Shown here piece after piece: positions 1 to 12,075 of a stretch of 64,000 bases of DNA (within the stretch, counting starts at the first letter, position 1; each line of letters starts with the position of its first letter). Below the pieces are notes generated by a model, which did not search any database, was not told the DNA's origin, and worked only from the letters and a program-made list of their open reading frames with translations. Location of the stretch: positions 62,642 to 126,641 of the forward strand of contig VWZF01002472.1 of the NCBI GenBank assembly GCA_013396755.1, written 5' to 3'. Made by a program: the position numbers and the translations under genes. The DNA comes from Sclerurus mexicanus. Taxonomy: Eukaryota > Chordata > Aves > Passeriformes > Furnariidae.

Positions 1-535
1 AAAGGGAAAGGAGGAAAAGACTAAGGAGGTAGGTGTGACTCCAGGGAGTATTTTTTGGATGTAACTCAGCTTCTGAACGGGGAGTTTGACTGTTACATAA
101 AGGCCACGCTCTGCCTTTGAGCTCTGTATATCCTATTCATGCCCCCGGAGCGGAGCCCTGGATCAAAGGAGCTCGAGTCCTCACATTCCTGTGCCAGCCA
201 TGGGCTGTGACTGCCCAAAGCTGAGCCCTCTCCATGCAGCAGGCTGGTCATCCCTGTCATAGAAACATGGGGGATTTTCTTTCCTGACTAAGGTTGGTTT
301 CAAACACAGCAGAAGATTGTTGCAGGGCACATAACCAAGAGGAATTTTCAGGAAATAATAAAAGCTGTCACCACCTTCATGCCCCCTTGCCCCCCTTTTA
401 TTCCAAAGACTAGATTGAATAATAAACAAAGATGTCTAAAAAGATGAACAGAAGGGTGACACACAGCATTGGCAGCCTTTTGATTGGAGCGGAGTTGTGA
501 CTCAGGTCCAATGAACGGCTTCAGGAGGGCTGGAA

Positions 536-665
536 AGCCCCAGCATTATTCATAAGACTCATTAGCTGCCTGCTAGGACAAAGGCAATTAAATCTCCTGC
601 TTTCACTAATACATTAACTGCAGGGAAGCCCAGGGAGAAATTTAACATCCCCCTTGCACTGGTAC
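536..665. promoter_or_regulatory. Possible conserved non-coding element (enhancer-like)
   Basis: The block is AT-rich, non-repetitive and dense in homeodomain-type ATTA/TAAT cores, with little microsatellite noise. This composition is typical of deeply conserved vertebrate enhancers. This is inferred from texture only; an alignment to chicken and human would decide it. Confidence 0.22.
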
Positions 666-3600
666 CAGCCTGCAGTGTTTCACAGCTGGGTCCCAGGTGC
701 TGCAGGTGATGATACAGCACCAGCCCTTTCAGGTGCCTTCAGCCTGGGCTCCTGCATTTGGGCTTTTTAGGCTGTGCTGTTGATCCAGCAAACCTGCCTG
801 AGTGCAAAAAACAACTTTACTAATGCTAGTAAAGGTTGAGCTTTATGTTTAATATTTAAACAACAGTTTGCTAAATTAGTGCTACAAAATCAGTGCTATA
901 AAAGTACAGGTGCCCTTGTCAGCAAGAGCAAACGTGCCAGGGCTCACTTTTAGAGGTTGCCAATGTTATTCCCTGGAACTGAATAATTCTTGAGAATGAT
1001 TGAGGCTTTTTTTGCCTCCTTGGCACAATTCAGGTTCTTGCAGCTTCTGAGCAAGCAGAGGGTTAAACAGCACTGGCTGCCACAGAGATTCCTTGGATGG
1101 GTCAGGGTGACATGGGCAAGGACAGATGAGGTTTTCAGGTGTGTGGTGAAATGTCCATGTGCTGTGCTAGTTAAATGAATATCAAATCAGCTGAGGGTGC
1201 AGCTGCACAGCAGAGGAGGTGGATCCAGTGCAGGGCTGCTGTGTCCCCACAGGCCCCTGTACCTCACCCCAGAGCACTGCCTTCAGCTGGCAAAGAAGCC
1301 CACAGTGAGCTGTTTCAAGGAGCTGATCCTGCTGGAAACCACAACCTGCAAAAAATGGGATTGCTGTTCAGCTGGATCAGTTTCCTGACCCACCATGCTG
1401 CCAAGAGCAGTGCAGACATTAAAGGGCAGGGGTAAAGGGGTGGAAGGAGGGCGAAGAGGGACTGAGCAGCATCCTGGTGCTGGTGGGGACCAACACATCA
1501 CACCAGGTGCCACAGGAATCACAGCCAGAGCGGTGCTGCTGAGCTGTGCAACCTGCACCTGACCTCATGCCAGAGCCCTTTCCTGGCTTCCACTCAGCAA
1601 AGACCCTTCTCCACCTTCTTGTCCTATTCACCAACGTGGCTGAAATCAACCCACAGATGAGCAGCATGTGACAGAATGGGCACCTAGACTAGTGATGTGC
1701 CTAGAAGCTGAAACATTTACCAGAAATCACCCTTCCCACCAGGTGGAGAGAGATGTTTGTTCACTGCAGTCAAAAGGGTCAGCATGGCTACAGAGGTCTG
1801 TCAACAAAGCCACCACAGTTGTTTAAGAAATTGCTTGGGATCTAATCCTCAAAGCATCTCCAGGGCGCTTGTTCCCCTCCTCTGGAGGAAGCTGAGGAGC
1901 TGTCACACACTTCTCTGGGAGGTGCCCAGCAGGACACTCAGAAGAGAGCCTGTCCCTCACCTCCAGCTGCTTGTGGGGTATGAGCCAGAGCCTCCTCACA
2001 ATCCTTCCCCAGCCCAGCCTTAACAGCAGGGAGTTTGCCCCGAGCTGCCCAGCAGAGCCAGCACTTCTGGGGCTGTGCCCAAGCAGGCTCGCCTGAGACT
2101 CAGGTGGGTAAAGACCATTCTCAACACCTGGCTGAGCCCTTAAGAATTCATTGTCTCACTGGGAAGCTTTGGTGGTCAATTTTCAGGACAAAGGCTCTTT
2201 CTTCTGTAATCCTGGCATTTTGTGTAAAGGCAGATGGTGACCCTCCCTTCATAAAGGCAGATAAATGAGATTAAGAAGTGGGTTGTTGCTGCCTTTCCCT
2301 TGGGACCTGGGACATGGTAATTTTGGAATGACTCTGGAGGAGGGAAGTGACTTGTCCCCCAGGCCCTGCTGTTGGGGAATATTGTGAGAGAGCCTGGGTG
2401 GAGCTGACTTACCCCAGGGACCTTCTTATTGCCTGTTAAATGGCTTCCTGCAGAGCACAGTAAGGCATGAAATAGTAATGAGGCAATAGCTGGGAAATAG
2501 TGCAGCTGCTGATTTATTAGCTAAGTAGGAAATGTTTGACTTCACCTTTGCCATGGTGAAGTGCTCTGATGGTGACCAAACCAGCCCCTGCAAGGCACCT
2601 GGCAGGTGAATGGATTCCCTGTTTCAGTCCCAGTAGCTCAGAGAGAGCCTGGGGAGAGAAAAAAGGATTTGAAAGCTTCCTCATAAAGGAAATCCATTTT
2701 TAAAACATTTTATTTATTTATAAGTGACAGATACTTATTTGACATTTACCAGTAACGACTAATTCAGTGACTTGCAGTTTTGCTTGGCAAGGAGCAGCCC
2801 CTGCCCTCCTTGTTCCTTCCCCCAAAAAAAGAGACATGTTGTCCTGATCTGGTGGTTTTGTGAAGGTAGCATTTCTGTGATCTTACACAGCCAATGTCAT
2901 CTCTCTGTGTCCTTGCTTTTGTGTCAGGAGACAGGGAATAATATTTCTCTGTCCTAGAGAAGAGCTACAGGGTAAAGTCACTTCTCTGACACACATTTGA
3001 ACCTCACAGAGACGAGGGATTTTCAAGCAGATGGGCAAACATGACAGTGGGATGGATTCTTGGTGTCAGGGTATGCTTGAGGTACCATCCTTTCCCCTCT
3101 TTATTTTGGAGCCCGTGAGCAAGTCTGATGCTCATTTTCTTAAGGAAATCCTGGCTTTTCTCATTTTTGGTGGTTTCATAGTACAGCTGTTTAGACATTA
3201 TCCTCCTACCTTCAATCCACGGGAAAAAAAAGGCCTCTCTAACCCCTCAACACTGCTGTGACACTTAAATCCACTGCCTGTGGTGAGGGTTTAGTCCATC
3301 CCTTTATGTTACTTCCAGCGTCATTTGGAGGGGTAGTCACAGCAGCGTTGCTGCAGGGGACTTGGAAGGGTCAGTGACTGCTGCTCAGGCAGGCAGGCAG
3401 GATGGAGCTGGGTACATGCTCCCTGGCTGCTGCAGGACAGGAGGTGCCAAGCAGGTCCCTGCTCTTTGGGTTTGGTGGCAGATCCACCACAAGCCCTCGG
3501 GCTGGGGCTGCCGGTCTCATCCTCCTGGTGGCTCTGTCCATGCTGCAGGACATTTCAGGGGGCTGTTCCCCGTGTGTTTCCCTCTTCCATCCTCCTCTAC

Positions 3601-5027
3601 CCTGGACCACAGCTGCTCATGTTGGTGTGGGCCTTAGGCTGTCATCCTTCACAGGTCCAGCTGCCCTTGCCAGGACAGCCCAGCTCCACTGGGAGCTGAG
3701 GCAGCTCTCGGGACACGGTTTGACTTTCTGTTCAGCTCTGAGAGGGACCTCTGCTCAAGTCCTGTTGACTGAGGTGCCCATCAGCAGCCAGCAGGCGAGA
3801 TGAAAGCATGGAAAGGGGAACTCAACCTGCTGTGGAGATGACGTGGAGAGAGGCTTTAGCTGAGCCAGTGACCAGACACCTTGCTGCTGCTGTGCAGCCC
3901 AGCCCCTGAGTGCTGGAGGTGGGACAGGCAGAAGGAGCAGCAGTGGCTCCTGCTGCTCTGCCGAAAGAACAAGGCAATGATCAAATGAGCCTCCAGCTCC
4001 TGGCTGCCTCTACCTGTGTATTGTGGAGCTGTGAGCCCAGTTTGCTTTCTCCGACTCTGAGGTGAGTCCCACCGCTGTCATTAATGTCACAATGATGCTC
4101 CTGTGGCAACACCTTGGCCCGATGAGGTCAAAGGGAGTGATTCCCTCCCCTAGGACCAAGTTTCTTTCTGACCCTGAAGGCCCTTGTGTTTTGGAAGAAG
4201 TAGTTGGACTATAGACCAAGCTGTGCACTCTCACTGCAATTTATTTATTCTTTAATTATCACTAATCTCTGGTGAATGCACCTTTTAAGGGAACATGTGC
4301 AAGTGATAAATTCTTTACATTTTGGTGCATGAGGGAGAATCATTCCTGACTGGGCCCACAGTTTATTCTCCAGACTTATCATTGGAAGAAGAAACTAATT
4401 GTGTTGATCTGACACTGGTAAACTCTTCATGTCCTTTGGAGGTTTCCTACCAGTCCTAGAGTGCAGAGAGGAGGAGGGAATGTGAAAGGGTGACTGAGGA
4501 AATTGCCCAGGACTAGAGAAAATGAATATAAAAATTGTCTCTATAATAGAGATGCAGAAAAATGGGACAAATCAGAGTAAATAAAAGGCTCCCCCCCTTT
4601 TGAGAAAACTCCCTTAAGTCTATCCACCAAATATGACCTTGATGTGTAAAGCATGCACTTAGCTGCCTAAAGCTTCAGCCCACATGGGAGATTCCAGTAC
4701 CTGCCTGGTGCTCCTGTGGCAGTCCAGGAACACACATCTCTCTCTAGGGTGCTGTGTAGTCAAGAATTTCAAGTTGGGTTCAGCAAATAATGGACTTAAT
4801 CCTAAAGTGCTGACTTTGAGGACACAGGGCAGTCCTGTGTGCTGTCCTGGGCACAGGAGCTGCGGCGCAGCATGAGGGTGCTGGGGAGAAAAGGAACAGT
4901 TGGCTTTTAGAAAGCCCTTTTATCCTTTTTGCACCCCAAATGGCATTTTTAATTAGTTGCTACACAGATTGTGGGGGCTTGAAAAAGACCGAGGAAAGGG
5001 TGAGGGAGAAGACTTGCAAAGTGGTTT

Positions 5028-5130
5028 CGATTTTAAAATTAAGAGACTCATAATCCAAGGCATTAGCTCATGACCTCAATGATTATAAATTGATTTTGGA
5101 CTTAATTCATTATTAAATGACTGGGGGTTT
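5028..5130. promoter_or_regulatory. Possible conserved non-coding element (enhancer-like)
   Basis: AT-rich complex sequence with repeated TAAT/ATTA and AATTAA cores between more GC-rich flanks. There is no coding frame and no repeat identity. The call rests on composition alone. Confidence 0.2.
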
Positions 5131-7240
5131 CTTCATCTTTTTCTTGAAGGCTTTTACCCCACCTCAGAACTGTGAGGTCAGCCTGGGAAAATAATTTATT
5201 TATTTAGCCTGGGAAGGGAAGGTGGAGCAGCCAGAAACCATCCTAAAGTGCACAGTCTTGCCAATACCTCTGCACATGGGAGGAACCTCCAGTGCTGCCT
5301 CTCAGAATTGTTGTGACTGCAGCCAGCAAATTCTGCTCAGGTGCTGCAATGACACTGCCCAGATGATGCCCAGAACAGAAACCTTTGCTGTTCTCTCACT
5401 GCCCACTCAAACATATATAAGTTTTTCAAATGCTATTTCATATCAGCCTTGGGACTGGAACGAGGGCTCTCTCGCCTTGTTGAGCTCTTGTGTGCTCTGA
5501 GGTGGTTGGGAGTGTTTTGTCCCATGCTTGAGCCAGGAATGGGCTTAAGAATAACATGGGAAACTGAAGCCCAGCAGTTTTAAATGCAGGGCAGAATTAT
5601 TTACAGCAAAGTGAACTTGGGGAGTTGATAAATATAATTGAGTTGCAGTGACCATGGCTGAGCTTCAGCACCTGGACCTGCTGTGCTGCAGAACATCATG
5701 AGCCCCAGACAAGTCTCACTTTAAACTGACCAGTGCAGACCATGGGCAGTATTTTAAGCATAAACATTTTAACAGGGGTATCCTATCTACAAACTGTCCT
5801 GGCTCAGTTTTTCTGCATACCTGCTAAAACTCTCAGGTAAATTTTCTTCTGTTTTCTGGCTGCCGATGGGAGTTTGTGCAGCTCCATCTTTTTCTGTGCT
5901 AGTAAATAGCTGTAGCTGTCTACAGATAGCATCACTGAAGTGGCATGGTGAGAGACTGTGGTGTTTGGGGGGTTTTGGGGTCAAAATCCTCATCTAGACA
6001 ACCAGCTGGTGCTGGCCATAGACCCTCCAGCACAGAGAAAGGTGCACAGCTGTAGGGTGCTTGATGGCAGTCCCAGCAATCCAGATTCGCAGGAGTATGT
6101 TTCAAGCAAGGATCAGGGAAGGCAATGAGAGACAGCAGATGTGTGGGGTGATGCATTTCCCCCACCTCCTTGGGGCCACTCCACAACATCAGGAATTCCC
6201 ATCAGGAATCGGTCTTTGTGTAATGATTCAGTCAGTGAAGTGTTCCTTGACTGTATCAGGAACTCCTCTTGCCTGGCTAAGATGAAGGACAAGAATGAGA
6301 ATAATCAGCCAGCCTTGGATCATTCCCTACCTGAATCGTAGCTTGAGTCTAATGGTACTATTGCAGAGAGAAAGCTTGAAAACTCCAGTAATTGCAACCA
6401 GGATGGAAATGTACTGATGTCTAAAGTCAATCACCTGGTGATGCTGTGAACAGCAGTCCTGAGTGAGCCTTTTGAGCTCTCCTGGACCACAGCAGCTGCA
6501 CCAGCATCTCCCTCTGAGTGGAACACCTCTTGGAGTTCTCCAGCCTTCAAGTTTTATACTCAGGGGTCCATCACCAGAAGCTGACAACAAGGCCTGGGAT
6601 GAAATCCCTCAATCCTCAAAGCTCAACCGTTGCCCGTTGAGAAATGCTAAGACATTTGGAATCTTTCACTGAACCACAAGGAAATTTTCAACAGGTATAT
6701 CTTTATATATACATATATTTCTCTCTCATTTTTTTTCTGTGTGTGCATGTTAATTGATTTAAATTCCTATAGCAAGTATACTATAAATATTGGGATCTCT
6801 GCTCTGTAATTAAATCACTCTTGTGGTTGTAGTAAATTCTATTGACTCATCCTGTAAATGTTTAGTTAATGATTAAGTGCTGCTAAACCCTTCACATGTA
6901 AACTGCTGACAAAGTCTGAGACTACATCTGGACCTAGCTCACCTAAGCTCTATAAGGAGCTCAGAAAACAAGAGTGTCCTCTCTGATCAGTGGGAGGGTT
7001 GCCCTTGCCCTTTTGCATCTTCAGTCTCTGTGTAAATCATTCTAAATTGATTTTAACTGGATTTTCCTTTGCATGCTTCAACAGTGTAGTAAGTAATAAT
7101 AGAGTGAAACTTGACATTGAATTTTGTTAAGTTGCACTTTTACAAATTCATATTTAACCTACTTTTGCTAATACCTTTGATGGTCAATCTTTGAGTGACC
7201 TGAAAGCATTCACTCACAAAAAATTGGCAGAGTCAGCAGG

Positions 7241-8378
7241 GTGTCAAGTGATACCACTGCTTACTTACAAAGGCATGGAATAAGTCCGAGTCCCAAATCC
7301 TCAGAAAAGTGGGCTTGTGATAACTGGCATGATTGGAAAGCTGTGGAAGAACAGCCAAAGGTGGCCAGTGACCACATAAAGGAGAAAAAAGGAATTATTT
7401 GTAAAATGTTAGGCAGCTACTTCACAGCTGCTTGTCATTTTATGAAGAAGGATAATAAAAGGGAATGGGACCTAAAGGAAGAAATGGAAGGCAGGAAAGC
7501 AGGTGAGTTTGTTGCTGTCTTTGAAAATTGAGCAGCTGCAGAAACAGTTAGAGGAAGAAAAGATGAAAAAAACAAAAGCTGGAAGAAAAGTTGGAGATGA
7601 TGCCTATGTGGCCTCTCAATCCCTCAGTCATTGCACAGATGAGAGAAATAATTGCATTCCCTGAAGAATGGGATGGAAACATATGGAGTGACCCTGAAAA
7701 CAACAAACTGGGGGAAAGATATTCTTTATCTCTTTCGAATTTCCCTGAATATGAAGGCAAACCCAGTATAAAACCAGAAGAAACTAATGGAACTTGGGAT
7801 GGAGCAGGGGATCGTGCCCCAAAACCAACCCCATTCGATCTGATTCAGATGGTTCATTTGCGAGAGTTCTATAGTCATAAGCCAGGCAAGACTGAGATGG
7901 AATATTTATGGCAACTGTGTCTAACTGGAGGAGACAGAATCTTATTAAATGGTGAAGAAACCAAAGGATTTTGTGGTCCAGGTGTCTTTTTAAATTCTGG
8001 CCCTGAGCCCACAGATGATCCCCACTCGATAACAAGTAGAGTGGCATACGGGGTTGGTAGAACAGATGAACTGGAGAGAAGAGAAGCCTCTGCCAATACA
8101 CATTAGATCCTTGAGTGAGCTCCCCACAGCTGTTACAGAAGCTGCCTGTATCCAGGCCACGCATGAGTGCAGCTCTCTTGATTTTGGTAAATGTGGATCA
8201 TGACATGCTGAAGATGTTAATTAACAGAGCCCCTGCTGTATTCAAACCTTGTCTCATTGCAAAACAAGACAAAATTAGGAGAGACACTCACTTCAATTCC
8301 CTGTTTGCAGTGAGGGATGTTGGTGATGAAGCCATAGTGTGCAGAGTTATTCTCTACCTGGGCAACACTAATGCATGA
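7241..8378 (+). pseudogene. Retroviral gag relic
   Basis: Frame 2 carries the first part (7241-7531). A Glu/Lys-rich coiled-coil-like stretch then runs in frame 3 (about 7524-7590), and the capsid-like part runs in frame 1 (7591-8106, 171 codons). After a stop the gag-like reading hops to frame 2 (about 8105-8200) and then frame 3 (to 8378). The capsid-like part contains LTGGDRILL followed by a GPGVFL block, recognisable from avian endogenous retroviral gag. At least three frame changes and several stops show it is non-functional. The nucleocapsid region that should follow (8380-8750) is too broken to read. Confidence 0.72.
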
Positions 8379-8755
8379 TACCATAAAACATGGGCGAGGA
8401 ACAGGATGGGGTTATCTGGCTAGTAAAACCAAAAATGCAGGTTGTAATGTCAGGCAAACTAAACAATCACCCCAACAAAATTCCCAGGACAGGCATTCAT
8501 TGATGCCAGCTTAGGTGGAGAGAGCTATGTAATCATGCATTAGCATTAGGCATTCCAAGAGCTTTAACTCAGAGACAACCTGCCAGAGTTATCCAGAGTC
8601 TAATTCATGCATTTCAGAGACACAATGACAGCAATCTGAGAGAAAACACTCCAGACACTCAGACACCATCACCAGCTCTGAGAGGGGATGATAATGCTTT
8701 CTTTCCCACGAATTTGAGATCAAAAGAATGACAACCAGACACAGCTGTCTGGCAA

Positions 8756-9190
8756 GTGGAATTCTGTGAATGGATAGACAGTAATGGCCTATATATTTTA
8801 GTTCCAGTTGGTCCTCAACAACAATTAATGACATTTCTAATGGATATGAGAGCACAAAGCTCAGTACTAACACAACAGGATGCTGAGAAGCTGAGTGCAT
8901 ACCCCGGGCAGCGAGGGGCTGTGGAGCAAACAGAGCAAGTGTTATTTGCCAAACTGCAAAAGTTAATGTACATGCTCCCAAGTGAGGAGAAAATGCCTTC
9001 TACTGACTTTGCAGTCAAAAATCACAATGAATATATTTTGGATTTTGATGTTCTGAAGGGCTGGACCTGGCAACTGTTGGATGGCAGAGTGTGGTCTTTT
9101 GGTTCAGATGTTGACCTTAACCCTAAAATAAATCAGGTGCTCCACACAGCACCAAAACTCCCTGATTCAAAGATAACTATGTACCACAGT
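8756..9190 (+). pseudogene. Retroviral aspartic protease relic with altered active site
   Basis: The frame (191 codons to 9331) begins with a protease-like fold: a VPVG turn, a hydrophobic strand, then LMDMRAQ. Retroviral proteases carry Asp-Thr/Ser-Gly at this place. Here the reading is Asp30-Met31-Arg32 (bases 8843-8851), so the catalytic triplet is lost apart from the Asp. A second block, ILDFDVLKG, fits the C-terminal half of the fold. The frame then runs into polymerase-like sequence. It is a relic of the same insertion as the gag fragments. Confidence 0.75.
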
Positions 9191-9430
9191 AACCAGTTTC
9201 TGCTTCAGTGCAAAATAGAATTTCTGAAGCCACTGCTGATTTGGAGAAGAGACAAACCACCTCCAGGAACCCCTCCCCATGCAACTCACCACTTTGGCCA
9301 GTCCAAAAACCAGATGGGAGATGGTGACTAAGAATTTCTTACTGCACTTGAATGCCACTCTGCTTTTTGTCTTCCTGACCTACCTGTTCCCTGTTTGAGT
9401 TTCCACAAGATCACTGGACTTTCTTATCAA
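9191..9430 (+). pseudogene. Reverse transcriptase N-terminal relic
   Basis: After the protease-like part the sequence resembles the beginning of a retroviral polymerase. The start lies in the protease frame; a short motif of the form W-P-V-Q-K-P-D-G then appears one frame away, near 9297-9325, followed at once by a stop. Beyond about 9430 no further polymerase homology is seen. It is a small remnant and gives the 3' limit of recognisable viral sequence. Confidence 0.55.
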
Positions 9431-10324
9431 CACTACCCTGGCTCTGGACTGCTGGGACTTGTGCCACACAAAGCAGGGAAGCTGAGGGGGCCTGGGGGTG
9501 TGGGACCTGTGTTTGCTTCTTAATCATCTTTTATGGAATACTTGGTAGCAAAAAACTCCAATCCGATATTCAGCACAAAGTTTTTCTCACTCACGAAACT
9601 CCCCAGGTTCATTACCTTGTCCAGGAGTAGCCACCAGTGACATAACACCCCAGCAGGGTACCAGCAATGTTAGACAGTGCCATAGAAATGGGTAAAAATT
9701 TTGAAAAAAACCGTGTTTCCTGGGTTTTTCTTTGATCTGTCAGTAGAGAGCAGTGTTAATGCTGTTCTCTGTTCTTGCACTGCTGATATATTTTGAATTT
9801 TTATATTCCTGCTATTTATTCAAATAAAAATATTAATTTTTTGTATTTCTGCTCTCCCGTTCCTACCCTTCACCGAGGGAAATGTGTATGTTGGGGCAGG
9901 AAATTGAAAGCCTGTCATCAAGCAAGTGCCCTGATCTATACTGCAGCTTCCCCAACCTCAGAGGAGTCCTTGACGTCTATCTGTGTGCCACCACCTTTGC
10001 CTATTGAGGTTGTATTTGTTGTCAGCCACTGGTAATTAATGTAAGGAGCATTTAGATCTTGTTCTCCTTGAGTCACCATCACCCAGTTTACTGTAATTCT
10101 ATAATACTTTACTGAAGCTCCTTATTTGATCTTTTCCACATACTCCTCTCTGTGTCCAGATACTCCTCACTCCAATTTCAGTGATATTTATGTGCCCTCC
10201 CTCCTTTCCCTGCTTTGCATCCACATTGAAAACAAAGACATGAAAAGGCTTTGTGAGCTGCTATTTTTTTCCCCCCATTGTCTTTTTGAATTAAAAAATA
10301 TCCACAGAGCAAAGCAATAGCAAT

Positions 10325-10560
10325 TTCTAATTTAGTAATAACTTCCTAAGGGAAAAAATAGTAATTAGTGCTCTTAAATGTTATTTTTTTTATCTGCTTA
10401 ATTACTGCTAGCTGGGCTTCTTGAGGACCTCATTAACTAAGCATATGGTCTTAAAGATGCAGCTCTTAAGGTCTCGGATGCTTCCTGCAATTATCCAGCC
10501 ATAACTGGGAACTTGTTAACATATCCAAATACTTAGTCCAAGGAAAGTAAATTCCTTCTG
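10325..10560. promoter_or_regulatory. Possible conserved non-coding element (enhancer-like)
   Basis: Complex AT-rich sequence rich in TAAT, ATTA and AATTAC cores with no repeat identity and no coding frame. It resembles developmental enhancers in texture. Comparative alignment is needed. Confidence 0.22.
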
Positions 10561-11744
10561 TTTTGTAAAGCCCAAACAATTAATATGTCACCTGGGTAAA
10601 GGACCATGGGGTAAGAGCATTCCCTGCCTGCTGTGGGACAAACATTGCTATTTTCTCATTCCTTAACATGACGCTGTTACAACTCAGACGGGCTCCCAGC
10701 ATCTCCCAGTGTAACTGCAACACAGGATTAGCTACTTCCTTCAAATCTTTAAAAACCCAGGCATTTTGGACACTTTTTCCTCAGATCTCAAACATATACA
10801 ATGGATGAGGAGCTTATTTTCTGGAGTCTAAACCAACTCATGTCACCCCTTTGTAGCAGCTTGGAGTAGATGGGACAGTGTTGGAAACACTGGGGAATGA
10901 AAGGTCCGTTTCAGTTCCTGCTTTTCCATTCTCTGTCCTTCCCACAATCAGAGGGTTTATGAAATACCCACTTTGCCTGCCTCCTTTGCAAGTAAAAGGC
11001 CCTTTTTCAACCACGTCCCTCATGGCAAAGTGTCACAGAGCCTTGACCCACCTTTACCACCAACCCTCACAAATGGCCCTGTTTCCTCTTCTGGTTTTAT
11101 CACATTCCTCAGGGTGAGCCCGGCACTGAAACCCCCAGTCCTTCCTAACATCTCCAAGCTGTCCCTCTCCTCTCTCTCTCAGCATCTCCCTTGCTCCTTC
11201 CACACACAGCAAGTCCCATGAGGAAAAGCTGAGCCGTATCAGCACTGAGAGGCACGAGGATGGCACCTCCCTGGAGCCAGCAGTGCCCTTGCCTGCCTGG
11301 GCAGCCCATGGAGAGGTGCAGCTACAACAACTCTGGTGTGAAGAGCTTGCCCTGGGCAGCCTGGGGCACTCCCTCGTGTTTCCCTGATGGGATAGTGGTT
11401 CCTCCCATGCCAGGTGTTCCCTAAACTTTGAATTCCAGCAGTGTCTGGTACCGCCGCCCACCTTTCTCAGGTGTACACCGTACCTGCAGACAGTGTCAGG
11501 TCTGCAGCTCGTTGCCATTTCAAATCTCATATTTTGCATTGCTCCTGCCAGTCCAAGGGGGTGGTAAGCGCTGTGAGCCCCAGACAGCTCTGTGGGGCTT
11601 CTGGCACCCTGAATGTTACTCACAGGCATTCAAACAAGAAGCCTGTGGTAACCTGAGCAGGCACAGCCCAGCTGTCAGTGCTTGCACACCTTCTGCAAGC
11701 TGGTGGCACTGTGCCTGCTGCTCTCCACACTTCATCTTTAGAAG

Positions 11745-12075
11745 TGGAGCAGCTAATTACCTCCTGCCACTTGTTATCTGATAAATCCTGACACCTCTCT
11801 CACCTGTTTCTTGGAGGTGTAATTTTGGGGAGTATAGTGAGAGACCGTTCTGACATACCAGGGACTTTTTGACCCTAAATTAATTAAAAGTGTTTTCATC
11901 TCTACCCCCCTTTTAGCAGCTTTCCAATACGCTTTAATGACCTACACCCCCTAATGATCATTTCACTCAAGATTTAATTTACCAGAGGAGCTTCGTTTAG
12001 AATACTATTATGGACAGAGAAGAACAGCTTTTAATCAGGGCTGTTCATTAGCAGCAGCAATCAGCGTGGCAGGTA
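11745..12075. promoter_or_regulatory. Possible conserved non-coding element (enhancer-like)
   Basis: A roughly 330-base block of low-repeat, AT-rich sequence with several homeodomain-type cores (AATTA, TTAATTAA, TAATGA) and a TGATAAAT-type GATA core. It is the most enhancer-like block on the left side. No open frame spans it. Confidence 0.28.

Larger units (their letters stand above)
1..7230. other. Non-coding stretch with no gene recognised
   Basis: No frame on either strand gives a convincing protein or a phase-consistent exon chain. Short open frames are of chance length and composition. The stretch is ordinary mixed-composition vertebrate DNA with two AT-rich blocks listed separately. 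A strong-looking minus-strand donor near 2412 has only a 35-base partner exon and is not called. Confidence 0.6.
7241..9540 (+). mobile_element. Decayed endogenous retrovirus, internal gag-pro-pol fragment
   Basis: Pieces of a retroviral gag, an aspartic protease and the start of reverse transcriptase occur in the right order on the plus strand. They are split over different frames with stops and small indels, so nothing full length can be made. No flanking LTR pair was identified, and the sequence before 7241 shows no clear primer-binding site. The copy is therefore truncated or its ends are too decayed to see. The gag and protease style matches avian endogenous retroviruses. I do not assign a class. 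Confidence 0.8.

Noticed and set aside
2412..2448. Minus-strand GTAAGT donor paired with a TCTGCAG acceptor around a 35-base exon
   Set aside because: Only 35 bases, open in one frame, and with no neighbouring exon.
7225..7250. Possible retroviral primer-binding site just before gag
   Set aside because: It does not match a tRNA 3' end that I can identify, and no LTR precedes it.
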